A stretch of DNA of 64,000 nucleotides from assembly GCA_017621815.1 (NCBI GenBank), contig JAGASK010000043.1, positions 124,001 through 188,000 of the forward strand. Direction: 5' to 3'. Both the position numbers and the translations under genes were made by a program. This stretch comes from Lachnospiraceae bacterium. GTDB lineage: Bacteria > Bacillota > Clostridia > Lachnospirales > Lachnospiraceae. The notes below the pieces were generated by a model, which did no database searches, had not been told where the DNA came from, and worked only from the letters and a program-made list of their open reading frames with translations. This document shows positions 16,862-25,011 of the stretch, one piece after another. The first letter of the stretch is position 1. Each line of letters begins with the position of its first letter.

Positions 16862-18280
16862 ATGATTTGTTATAATTGCGGATGCCGCCTGTCAGAGCAC
16901 GATTTTTGTACGGGCTGTGGTGTAGACGTTTCTCTTTACAAGAAAATAATGTATATGTCCAACCGTTTTTACAACGATGGTCTTGACAAGGCGACAGTAA
17001 GAGATTTGTCCGGAGCGGTTATCAGTCTTCGGCAGAGCCTTAAATTTAATAAAAATAACATAGATGCAAGGAACCTTTTGGGACTTGTGTATTTTGAAAT
17101 GGGTGAAGTGGTTGCTGCTTTAAGTGAATGGGTAATCAGCAAAAACCTCCGTCCCAAAAAGAACATTGCCGATGATTATATTGATATGATTCAGAATAAT
17201 CAGTCCAGGCTGGATGCGATTAACCAGACCATAAAGAAGTATAATCAGGCACTGGTTTACTGCTATCAGGACAGTCAGGATCTGGCAGTGATTCAATTAA
17301 AAAAGGTACTTTCCTATAACCCCAAATATATCAGGGCACATCAGCTTCTGGCTCTTTTATACATTAATATTGAAGAGTGGGAAAAGGCCAAAAAAGAATT
17401 ATTAAAATGCTGTCAGATTGATACCAATAATACTACCACGCTCCGGTATCTGAAAGAAGTGGAGCATATGCTGATGCCGGAGGATGCGGCAAAGAATGCG
17501 CCTAAAAAGAAAACTTCATCTGATGAAGTGATTCGCTACCAGAGCGGTAATGAAACGATTATCCAGCCGGTTAACGGAAAGGATAAAAGCGGCGTGTCCT
17601 CCCTGCTGAATCTGGGAATCGGAGTGGTGATTGGTGTTGCCATAGCCTGCTTTTTAATTTTGCCGGCAAGGATACAGAGCGCCCAGGCGGATATTAATGA
17701 TGAACTCAGGATAGTCAGTGAGCAGTCAGATGTAAAGACGGCTACCATCGATGAGCAGCAGCAGAAAATCCAAAGCCTGACAGATGAAAATCAGAGGCTC
17801 AGCGATGAACTGGCATCATTTGAAGGAACAGACGGTGCATTAAAGGCTACGGATGGACTTATGATGGCGGTCAGCACTTACCTTACGAATCCTGAGGATA
17901 TAGAAACTATAGCCGGGTACATGGAATCCCTTGAAACGCAGGAAGGGGAAGAAGAGGAAACAAGAACAGCTTCCTTTACCGCTTTGCAGGAGAATTTCCT
18001 TACTCTGACAGGAGAGCAGCTGGGGACTTATTATTACAACGCCGGTTATGAAAGCTACAATGCCGATAATTATGAGGAAGCAATCCCGAATCTTGAAAGA
18101 GCCTACCGGTATAATGAGACAAATGCAGATGCATTATTTTACCTGGGCAATTCCTACAGGCGCCTGGGAGATAATGACAAGGCCAAGGAAATATATGCAC
18201 AGGTAATTGATAATTTCCCTGATACCAGAAGGGCGAATGAAGCAGAAACCTATCTGGCAGAAATCAATAATGAAAATTAA
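16862..18280 (+). CDS. Zinc-ribbon, TPR and transmembrane protein
   Basis: The 472-residue protein starts with a zinc ribbon (CYNCGCRLSEHDFCTGCG, residues 3-20), then tetratricopeptide-like helices (about 30-210; NIDARNLLGLVYFEMGEVVAA is split between repeats), one transmembrane helix (about residues 255-275, GIGVVIGVAIACFLI), a coiled coil (280-325) and two C-terminal TPRs (AGYESYNADNYEEAIPNLE and YLGNSYRRLGDNDKAKEIY). The C-terminal TPR pair is thus on the outside and the zinc ribbon inside. ATG 16862 is chosen because AGGAG at 16850-16854 is 7 bases upstream. TPR proteins usually scaffold complexes; the partner is unknown. A terminator follows. Confidence 0.82.
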   Translation: MICYNCGCRLSEHDFCTGCGVDVSLYKKIMYMSNRFYNDGLDKATVRDLSGAVISLRQSLKFNKNNIDARNLLGLVYFEMGEVVAALSEWVISKNLRPKKNIADDYIDMIQNNQSRLDAINQTIKKYNQALVYCYQDSQDLAVIQLKKVLSYNPKYIRAHQLLALLYINIEEWEKAKKELLKCCQIDTNNTTTLRYLKEVEHMLMPEDAAKNAPKKKTSSDEVIRYQSGNETIIQPVNGKDKSGVSSLLNLGIGVVIGVAIACFLILPARIQSAQADINDELRIVSEQSDVKTATIDEQQQKIQSLTDENQRLSDELASFEGTDGALKATDGLMMAVSTYLTNPEDIETIAGYMESLETQEGEEEETRTASFTALQENFLTLTGEQLGTYYYNAGYESYNADNYEEAIPNLERAYRYNETNADALFYLGNSYRRLGDNDKAKEIYAQVIDNFPDTRRANEAETYLAEINNEN

Positions 18281-18305
18281 AACCGAATAAAATTATACTG
18301 ATACG

Positions 18306-18338
18306 AAAGAGAACATGAAAGATGTTCTCTTTTTTTTC
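18306..18338 (+). terminator. Intrinsic terminator
   Basis: AAAGAGAACAT (18306-18316) pairs perfectly with ATGTTCTCTTT (18322-18332) and is followed by a run of T. It separates the TPR gene from spoIIAA. Confidence 0.88.
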
Positions 18339-18371
18339 ATGACAATAAATAATTGCGAAAGGGGAAAAGGA

Positions 18372-18677
18372 ATGGAAGAGGATTTTAAAGTGATTGATAA
18401 TTACCTGATGGTAAAAATGCCGGAAGAGGTAGACCATCACAAATCGGTTTACATAAGCCAGACTGCAGACCGGTATATTATGAAGGAGGGAGTAGGAAAT
18501 GTGGTATTCGATTTTGAAGATACCAGGTTCATGGACAGCTCCGGCATAGGAATCATAATAGGAAGATATAAAAAAATTTCATATTTCGGCGGAAAAGTTT
18601 TTGCCATCAACACAGATTCCAGAATAAAAAGAACCCTGATGATTTGCGGTTTACATAAAGTTATAGAAATCATGTGA
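18372..18677 (+). CDS. spoIIAA: Anti-sigma F factor antagonist SpoIIAA
   Basis: The 101-residue STAS-domain protein contains FEDTRFMDSSGIGIIIGRYK; the second Ser of DSSGIG is the residue phosphorylated by SpoIIAB in the family. Dephosphorylated SpoIIAA displaces SigF from SpoIIAB and so starts forespore gene expression. I place the start at ATG 18372, which follows GGGGAAAAGG; the upstream extension to 18315 runs through the preceding terminator. Unlike the usual overlapping spoIIAA-spoIIAB order, 432 bases of repeat DNA follow before spoIIAB. Confidence 0.93.
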   Translation: MEEDFKVIDNYLMVKMPEEVDHHKSVYISQTADRYIMKEGVGNVVFDFEDTRFMDSSGIGIIIGRYKKISYFGGKVFAINTDSRIKRTLMICGLHKVIEIM

Positions 18678-18683
18678 AATCCC

Positions 18684-19096
18684 AGTGAGCCAAGTGAAGC
18701 ACCTGCACGCTTGCGTGCAAGGGGCGTCATTTGGCGAACGGCCGCATGAGCAAGGAGCGCAAAGCGCGGAGTGCGAATGAGGCGGTCTGCGGAGCAGACG
18801 GGATTGAACAGGGTGAAGAAAGCCAGGTGCGATGCCTGCGTGCTTGCACGCAAGGAATCGGATTTGGCGAACGGCCGCATGAGCAAGGAGCGCAAAGCGC
18901 GGAATGCGAATGAGGCGGTCTGCGGAGCAGACGGGATTGAACAGTGTGAAGAAAGCCAAGTGAGAAATCTGCGTGCTTGCACGCAAGGAATCGGATTTGG
19001 CGAACGGCCGCATGAGCAAGGAGCGCAAAGCGCGGAATGCGAATGAGGCGGTCTGCGGAGCAGACGGGATTGAACAGTGTGAAGAAAGCCAGGTGA
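18684..19096. repeat. 133-bp GC-rich tandem repeat array between spoIIAA and spoIIAB
   Basis: GGCGAACGGCCGCATGAGCA occurs at 18733, 18866 and 18999, exactly 133 bp apart. Two copies are complete, the third is cut at about 19095, and a diverged partial copy precedes the first (18688-18732). Each copy holds three perfect small dyads: GCGC-AAA-GCGC, GTCTGC-GGA-GCAGAC and GCGTGC-TT-GCACGC. The array is clearly richer in GC than its neighbours. Long open frames seen across it on the - strand reflect lack of stops in the unit, not genes: 133 is not a multiple of 3, so no frame repeats from copy to copy. Confidence 0.95.
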
Positions 19097-19109
19097 AAGG
19101 AGAAAGAAA

Positions 19110-19625
19110 ATGGAAATAGAAAAAAGCATGGAAGTAAGAAATAGAAACAGAAAAAGAATGAAAAACGAAATGAAGCTGGAATTTGATGCGGTGTCAGAAA
19201 ATGAAGCCTTTGCGCGTGTTGCCGTATCTGCATTCGTAACGCCCCTGAATCCTACTATGGAGGAAATTTCCGATATTAAAACGGCAGTTTCGGAAGCCGT
19301 TACCAATGCCATTATCCATGGGTATGACAGGGAAGAGGGAACTTTCGGCGATGACAGGGAATGCAAGGTATCCTTACACTGTCTGATTCTGGAGGATGTG
19401 CTTCATGTGGAAATAGCAGATGAAGGAAAAGGAATTGAAAATATTGAACAGGCCATGGAACCGCTCTTTACCACCAAGCCTGATATGGACAGGTCGGGAA
19501 TGGGCTTCGCCTTCATGGAAGCTTTTATGGATGATCTGGAGGTCATTTCAGAGCCGGGAATGGGAACCACAGTGCTGATGAAGAAGAAACTGGGGACAAC
19601 GTCATGGATTGGGCATGAGGAATAG
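19110..19625 (+). CDS. spoIIAB: Anti-sigma F factor/serine kinase SpoIIAB
   Basis: The product (171 residues) is a GHKL-fold kinase: N box EAVTNAIIHGY, ADEGKGIENI, FTTKPDMDRSGMGF as the ATP lid. SpoIIAB binds SigF and phosphorylates SpoIIAA, keeping SigF silent before septation. Homologues usually start near NEMKLEF (about 145 residues); here ATG 19110, with AAAGGAG 7 bases upstream, adds about 18 basic, low-complexity residues. An internal start at 19158 would give the usual length but has a weaker ribosome site. The chosen ribosome site begins exactly at the edge of the repeat array. Confidence 0.92.
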   Translation: MEIEKSMEVRNRNRKRMKNEMKLEFDAVSENEAFARVAVSAFVTPLNPTMEEISDIKTAVSEAVTNAIIHGYDREEGTFGDDRECKVSLHCLILEDVLHVEIADEGKGIENIEQAMEPLFTTKPDMDRSGMGFAFMEAFMDDLEVISEPGMGTTVLMKKKLGTTSWIGHEE

Positions 19626-19628
19626 ACT

Positions 19629-20357
19629 ATGACGGAAACAGCAGTACTTATCAGACAGGCACAGGCGGGAAAAAGGGAATCAAGAGAAGTACTGATAGAA
19701 CAGAATCTGGGACTGGTGCATCACATTGTAAAGCGTTTTCTGGGAAGAGGATATGAAGCGGAGGATTTATTCCAGATAGGGGTAATAGGGCTGATTAAGG
19801 CCATCGATAAATTTGACACCTCTTTTGAGGTAAAGTTTTCCACCTATGCGGTGCCCCTTATTGCAGGAGAAATCAAGCGCTTTATCAGGGATGACGGACC
19901 GGTTAAGGTATCAAGGACATTAAAAGAAAACGGCATTAAGGTAAAATATGCAAGGGAGAGGCTGAACATGCAGCTGAACAGGGAGCCTACAGTAGAGGAA
20001 GTGGCGAAGGAAGCAGTGCTTACCACAGAAGAAGTGGTGCTTGCCATGGAAGCCAGCATACAGGTGGAATCCATTTATAAGTCAGTTTATCAAAATGACG
20101 GCAATGAAATTTATATGGTAGACCAGCTGGCCGATAAAGGGAAGGATGAACAGGAAAACCTGTTGAATCACCTGGTGGTGAATCAGCTTATCGGAAGCCT
20201 GCCGGAAAAAGAACAGAAATTGATTGTGCTCAGGTACTTTCAGGATAAGACCCAGACGGAAGTGGCTAAAATACTCGGCATCAGCCAGGTACAGGTCAGC
20301 CGTCTGGAGAAAAGAATACTTCTTGCCCTACGGGAAAAAATGATGGAGAAGGTCTGA
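19629..20357 (+). CDS. sigF: RNA polymerase sporulation sigma factor SigF
   Basis: The 242-residue sigma-70 family protein has region 2 (NLGLVHHIVKRF, EDLFQIGVIGLIKAIDKFD, FSTYAVPLIAGEIKRFIRDD), region 3 and a region 4 helix-turn-helix (TQTEVAKILGISQVQVSRLE). The order after spoIIAA and spoIIAB identifies it as SigF (SpoIIAC), the first forespore-specific sigma factor. It starts 3 bases after the spoIIAB stop, so both are translated together. Confidence 0.96.
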   Translation: MTETAVLIRQAQAGKRESREVLIEQNLGLVHHIVKRFLGRGYEAEDLFQIGVIGLIKAIDKFDTSFEVKFSTYAVPLIAGEIKRFIRDDGPVKVSRTLKENGIKVKYARERLNMQLNREPTVEEVAKEAVLTTEEVVLAMEASIQVESIYKSVYQNDGNEIYMVDQLADKGKDEQENLLNHLVVNQLIGSLPEKEQKLIVLRYFQDKTQTEVAKILGISQVQVSRLEKRILLALREKMMEKV

Positions 20358-20423
20358 AGATAGTGGTATACTCTTATCGGAAGCAATTATCTGAAAATTA
20401 AAGCGCGGCAGGGAGTAAAACAA

Positions 20424-21170
20424 ATGATTAGTCAGGATTATCCTTATTTATATGAAACACATATGCATACCTGCGAAAGCAGTAAATGCGCACGCAGTAC
20501 CGGCGAAGAAATGGCAAAGGCATGTAAGGAAGCCGGATATACAGGCATTATTATCACGGATCATAATTGGTATGGGAATAACTGTATTGATAAAAATCTG
20601 CCCTGGGAAGAATGGGTGGAAGCCTTCTGCAGAGGATATGAAAATGCAAAAAAATGGGGCGACGAAAATGGACTGGATGTATTTTTCGGATATGAATCCT
20701 GTTATGAAGGCACAGAATTTCTGATATACGGTGTGGACAAAAAATGGCTGAAGGAGCACCCTGAAATTAAGGATGCTTCCATTGAAAAGCAGTATCAGAT
20801 GATTCATGAAGCAGGAGGAATGGTTATTCAGGCCCATCCTTTCAGGGATGAGCCTTATATCACCAAAGTGCGGCAATTTCCTGAACTGGCAGACGGGGTG
20901 GAGGGAATTAATGCCACCCATTCCTGTCACTTAAGTCTTAATCATAATAATCCGGAATGGGACAGACAGGCTGTCAGTCTTGCGGCACAGTATCAGCTGC
21001 CTGTGACGGCAGGTTCTGACGTTCACAGCACTGTAATTTTCGGCGGAGGCGTGGCATTTAAAAGAAAAATGGCTTCCATACAGGATTATTGCAGCGCCAT
21101 TATAAACGGCGAAGATTATATTCTTACAGATGGTGACAGGTGGTACAATAAGCGGGGCGGGCTTTTATAA
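20424..21170 (+). CDS. PHP-domain phosphoesterase
   Basis: The 248-residue protein has the four PHP metal motifs: ETHMHTCES (HxH near residue 12), ITDHNWYGN, GYESCYEG/VIQAHPFRDE and TAGSDVHS near the end. PHP proteins bind two or three metals and cleave phosphoesters, for example histidinol phosphate or nucleoside phosphates; the substrate is not clear. It lies between sigF and sbcD, 66 bases after sigF, and may be co-transcribed with either. Confidence 0.85.
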   Translation: MISQDYPYLYETHMHTCESSKCARSTGEEMAKACKEAGYTGIIITDHNWYGNNCIDKNLPWEEWVEAFCRGYENAKKWGDENGLDVFFGYESCYEGTEFLIYGVDKKWLKEHPEIKDASIEKQYQMIHEAGGMVIQAHPFRDEPYITKVRQFPELADGVEGINATHSCHLSLNHNNPEWDRQAVSLAAQYQLPVTAGSDVHSTVIFGGGVAFKRKMASIQDYCSAIINGEDYILTDGDRWYNKRGGLL

Positions 21171-21209
21171 AGAGCTTCCTTTAAGGAACGTCCACAAGCG
21201 GAGGAATTT

Positions 21210-22358
21210 ATGAGATTGTTGCATACAGCGGACCTTCATATCGGGAAAACAGTCAATGACTTTTCCATGCTGGAGGACCAAAAGTACATTCTGGAGCAGA
21301 TAAAAAACATTGCACTTTATAATGAAGTTGACGGTGTGGTGATAGCGGGTGATATTTATGACAGGGCAATTCCGGCAGGAGAAGCAGTTATGCTGCTTAA
21401 TGATTTCCTTACGGAGTTGTCTAAGAAGGGAATTGCTGTTTATTTAATCAGTGGCAATCATGATTCCCCTGAGAGAATCAGCTTTGGAGAAAATCTGCTG
21501 GCAAATCAGAGAGTTTTTATCGGAGGTGTTTACCGGGGAAAGCTTCCGGTTTTTCAGGCAGAGGATAAATGGGGAACGGTGGAAATCGTGCTGCTCCCTT
21601 TTGTAAGGCCTGCCCAGGCAGATGCAAGAACCAGCGAAGAAGCTGTTGCAAAGCTTTTGCAGGGATATTTTGAAGAAGAAAAGAAAGAAAAAAATACAAA
21701 AGAGAAAAAAAGACGGGTTCTTGTAACCCATTATTTTGTAACGGATGCAGGCAGGGAACCGGAACTTTCGGACAGTGAAACTACTATACATGTGGGAGGC
21801 CTTGATAACGTAGAGGCCTCCCTTTTTAAGGACTTTGATTATGTGGCTCTCGGGCATATCCATAAGCCTCAGAAAATAGGAGATAAGCCCGTTTATTATT
21901 CAGGATCCCCCTTAAAGTATTCCTTCGGAGAGGTAAACCAGACGAAATCAGTGCTGCTTATTGAGCTTACGAAAGAGGGGCTTTCCGGGGTAGAGCCGAT
22001 TCCCCTAAAACCCTTAAGGGAAATGAGAAAGGTGAAGGGCAGCCTTGAGGAAATTATGGAAAGGGTGGTAAACGATGGAGCAGGAAGAGAAGATTATATA
22101 CAGGCTGTCCTTACGAATCAGGAGGAGCTTATTGACCCAATCGGCACCCTGAGGAGCGTTTATCCTAATATTATGCAGATTGTACGGGAGGAAAAGAAGG
22201 AAAAAACCTCTGTAACCGCAGGCAGTTTTACTGTAGGAAAACGTGAGCCGGAGGCTTTGTTTGAGGAATTCTATGAGACTGTGCGGGGAGAAAAACTGGC
22301 GGACAAGGGAAAAGAACTGATTGAAGAGGTTGTGAAAAAACTGGAAGGCGGGCTATGA
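21210..22358 (+). CDS. sbcD: DNA double-strand break nuclease subunit SbcD (Mre11 type)
   Basis: The 382-residue protein has the Mre11 calcineurin-like metal motifs: HTADLHIGK, AGDIYDR, SGNHDSPER and VALGHIHKPQ. Together with SbcC it cuts hairpins and blocked DNA ends. A Lys/Glu-rich insert (about residues 150-168) breaks the phosphoesterase domain, and the C-terminal cap continues to residue 382. Its last four bases overlap the sbcC start (ATGA). Confidence 0.95.
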   Translation: MRLLHTADLHIGKTVNDFSMLEDQKYILEQIKNIALYNEVDGVVIAGDIYDRAIPAGEAVMLLNDFLTELSKKGIAVYLISGNHDSPERISFGENLLANQRVFIGGVYRGKLPVFQAEDKWGTVEIVLLPFVRPAQADARTSEEAVAKLLQGYFEEEKKEKNTKEKKRRVLVTHYFVTDAGREPELSDSETTIHVGGLDNVEASLFKDFDYVALGHIHKPQKIGDKPVYYSGSPLKYSFGEVNQTKSVLLIELTKEGLSGVEPIPLKPLREMRKVKGSLEEIMERVVNDGAGREDYIQAVLTNQEELIDPIGTLRSVYPNIMQIVREEKKEKTSVTAGSFTVGKREPEALFEEFYETVRGEKLADKGKELIEEVVKKLEGGL

Positions 22359-24976
22359 AACCAATAAAACTGGTCCTCTGCGGATGGGGACCTTACAGGG
22401 AAAAGCAGGAGATTGATTTTAACAGGCTGAGTGACAGGGGACTGTTTCTGATTACCGGCGCTACAGGAGCGGGAAAAACCACTTTGTTTGATGCCATAAC
22501 TTATGCGCTTTACGGAAATCTCAGCGGTGAAACAAGGGAAAAAAACAGTGTGCGGAGTGATTTCGCGGGGGATGATGTGAAAACCTATGTGGAGCTTTTC
22601 ATGGAGCATGGGGGCAAAAAATATCATATTTACAGAAACCCTGAGTATCTGCGCCCCAAAAAACGAAAAAGCGGCAGTGCGGATATGACTAAGGAAAAAG
22701 AAAACGCCGTACTCACCATGCCGGAGGGAGAAAAGATTTCGGGAAGCAGTGAAGTTACAGGAAAAATCCGGGAACTGCTGAGGCTGGATTTAAAGCAGTT
22801 TAAGCAGCTTTCCATGATTGCCCAGGGGGAATTTACAAGGCTTCTGACGGCGCCTTCCGCTGAGAAATCCAGGATTTTCAGGGAAATATTTGATACTGAT
22901 TTATATGACAAAATGGCAGGAGAGCTCCGTCTGCGTTCCGGAAGCTTATATAAACAGGTTATGGAATACCGCCACAGAATGGAAGAGGATGTGGAATTAT
23001 TCGTGCCGGAAGAGGAGAAGAAAGAAGGCTGGGAAGAGCTTACGAAAGACAGGCATTATTATTATGAAGAAATTCTTGGCTTTTTAAAACAGGAAGTGAA
23101 GGAATATGAAAAAGAGTGGCGGATGCTGGAAAAGTCAGGAAAAGAAGCAGAAGAAGAAATAGAGAGGCTTACCATAGCAGTAACCGAGGGAGAAAGAATC
23201 AAAAATCTTTCAGAGAAGCTGGCAGCTGAAAAAGAAAGAAAGCAGCAGCTGATAAAAAAACAGCCGGAAATTAAGAGCCGGGAAAAAATGCTTGAAAAAG
23301 CAGAATCAGCCGGTCAGGTGAAGCTCTTTGAAGAAGCCTGGAAAAATGCTGTGAAGCAACATCAGAACCGATTAAGCAGGCTGGAGAGTGCAAAAGAAGA
23401 GTTGGCGGAATTAAACGGGCAGAAAGAAGAGGAAAGCCTGTTTTATCAGGAATGTGAGAATCTGGCATCAGCCTATGAACTTGCGGATAAAGCTAAGGAG
23501 CTGCAGAAGCAGCTGAAGGATGCCGCTGCAGAACTTAAGAAGCAAAGAAAAGAACTTTGCAGGCTGCAGGAACAGTATCTTCAGGCGGAAAATGAGGAAG
23601 AAGCGGCAAAGGCAGATTATGAAAATGATGATAAAAGATACCGCCATGGAATAGCGGGGATTCTGGCAGGAGACCTTTCAGAAGGACTTCCCTGTCCGGT
23701 ATGCGGTTCCCGTTCCCATCCCCGAAAAGCAGTGCCGGAAAAGGCAATGCCCACTGAAAAAGAAGTGGAGGAGAAAAAACTTCTTTATGAGAAAAAACGG
23801 GAAGAACGGGTAAAAATGCATGGAAAGACGGCTGCATTGAAGGAAAGAACCGATGTGCTTATGCAGAATATTGAGGAGCTTGAAGATACAGCCGCCCGGC
23901 AAAAAGTCCTCCGGGATGAAGAAACAGCTTTTGTGAAGCATTATCTGGAAAACCATGGAAAGACGGAATTTCTGGAACAAAAGAGGGCATATGAGGCACT
24001 CCTTATTATGCTTTGTGAAAAAGAAAATGCACTTAAAAATCTGCAGGAAGAAGAAGCCGGATTACAGAAGGAAAAAACAAAAGCCCGGGAAGAATATGAA
24101 GAGCAGAGAAAAGGGAAAGGCTTTTCTTCGCAGGAGGAGTATAAAGAGGCTTTCCGCACAGAGGAAGAAATCACTAAAATGCGCATGGCAGTGAGCCGTT
24201 TTAAGGAAGAATGCAGCGCAAATGAAGGACTTATCCTTCATCTGGAAGAGGAACTGTCAGGCAGGAAACAGGTTGATATTGATGAACTTCAGCAAAGCCT
24301 CAGGGAAAAGAGAGATGTAAAGAACAAGCTCTACGAAAAACAGTCGTTAAAAAAATCAAAATGGCAGGAAATGATAAGACTTCGGGAATCTCTTGAGGAA
24401 AAAAAGGAGAAGGTCCGGAACCTGGAAAAACAATACAGTCTGGTGAAGGATCTGGATGATGCCGCCAGCGGAAATAATAAGCTCCGGCTTGTGTTTGAAC
24501 AATATGTGCTTGCTTCTTATTTTGAAGAAATACTGCGGGCAGCGAACCTACGGCTTTCGGTGATGTCAGGAGGCAGATATGAGCTCAGGCGGATGAAAAC
24601 CGTGGGAGACGGAAGAAGTAAGGATAATCTGGAAATGGAAGTGCTTGACTATTATACGGGCAAGTACCGTTCCGTAAAAACGCTGTCAGGAGGAGAAACC
24701 TTTAAGGTATCGCTGTCCCTTGCCCTTGGAATGAGTGATGTGGTGCAGGCTTTAAGCGGGGGCATCAGAGTGGATACCCTGTTTATTGATGAGGGCTTTG
24801 GCTCTCTTGACAGCGAGTCCCTGGAACAGGCCTGTCAGACTCTGAATTCTCTTGTGGAAAAGGACAGACTCATAGGGATTATTTCCCATGTTCCGGAGCT
24901 GGCTGAAAAAATAGAAAATCAAATCAGAGTTAATAAAACAAATGCTGGAAGTACCATTGAAGTTATGATATCCTAA
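22355..24976 (+). CDS. sbcC: Exonuclease subunit SbcC (Rad50 type)
   Basis: The 873-residue SMC-like ATPase shows Walker A GATGAGKTT (residues 35-43), long coiled coils on both sides of a zinc hook (CPVCGSRSHP near residue 447), ABC signature LSGGETFKVSLSLALGMSD (near 778) and Walker B DTLFIDEGFGSLD. It tethers DNA ends and drives SbcD. It is somewhat shorter than the 1000-residue proteins of Proteobacteria, due to shorter arms. Start overlaps the sbcD stop. Confidence 0.95.
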   Translation: MKPIKLVLCGWGPYREKQEIDFNRLSDRGLFLITGATGAGKTTLFDAITYALYGNLSGETREKNSVRSDFAGDDVKTYVELFMEHGGKKYHIYRNPEYLRPKKRKSGSADMTKEKENAVLTMPEGEKISGSSEVTGKIRELLRLDLKQFKQLSMIAQGEFTRLLTAPSAEKSRIFREIFDTDLYDKMAGELRLRSGSLYKQVMEYRHRMEEDVELFVPEEEKKEGWEELTKDRHYYYEEILGFLKQEVKEYEKEWRMLEKSGKEAEEEIERLTIAVTEGERIKNLSEKLAAEKERKQQLIKKQPEIKSREKMLEKAESAGQVKLFEEAWKNAVKQHQNRLSRLESAKEELAELNGQKEEESLFYQECENLASAYELADKAKELQKQLKDAAAELKKQRKELCRLQEQYLQAENEEEAAKADYENDDKRYRHGIAGILAGDLSEGLPCPVCGSRSHPRKAVPEKAMPTEKEVEEKKLLYEKKREERVKMHGKTAALKERTDVLMQNIEELEDTAARQKVLRDEETAFVKHYLENHGKTEFLEQKRAYEALLIMLCEKENALKNLQEEEAGLQKEKTKAREEYEEQRKGKGFSSQEEYKEAFRTEEEITKMRMAVSRFKEECSANEGLILHLEEELSGRKQVDIDELQQSLREKRDVKNKLYEKQSLKKSKWQEMIRLRESLEEKKEKVRNLEKQYSLVKDLDDAASGNNKLRLVFEQYVLASYFEEILRAANLRLSVMSGGRYELRRMKTVGDGRSKDNLEMEVLDYYTGKYRSVKTLSGGETFKVSLSLALGMSDVVQALSGGIRVDTLFIDEGFGSLDSESLEQACQTLNSLVEKDRLIGIISHVPELAEKIENQIRVNKTNAGSTIEVMIS

Positions 24977-25011
24977 AAACTGTGATGTACTTTAAAAGAT
25001 GGAGGAATGAA

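Noticed and set aside
18684-19096. CRISPR array
   Set aside because: The 133-bp unit is repeated end to end without variable spacers of constant length, and no cas gene is near.
18449-19366. Long open frames on the - strand and short ones on the + strand across the repeat array (60 to 305 residues)
   Set aside because: They run through the 133-bp repeats in all frames because the unit lacks stops; they overlap spoIIAA and spoIIAB antisense and have no ribosome sites.
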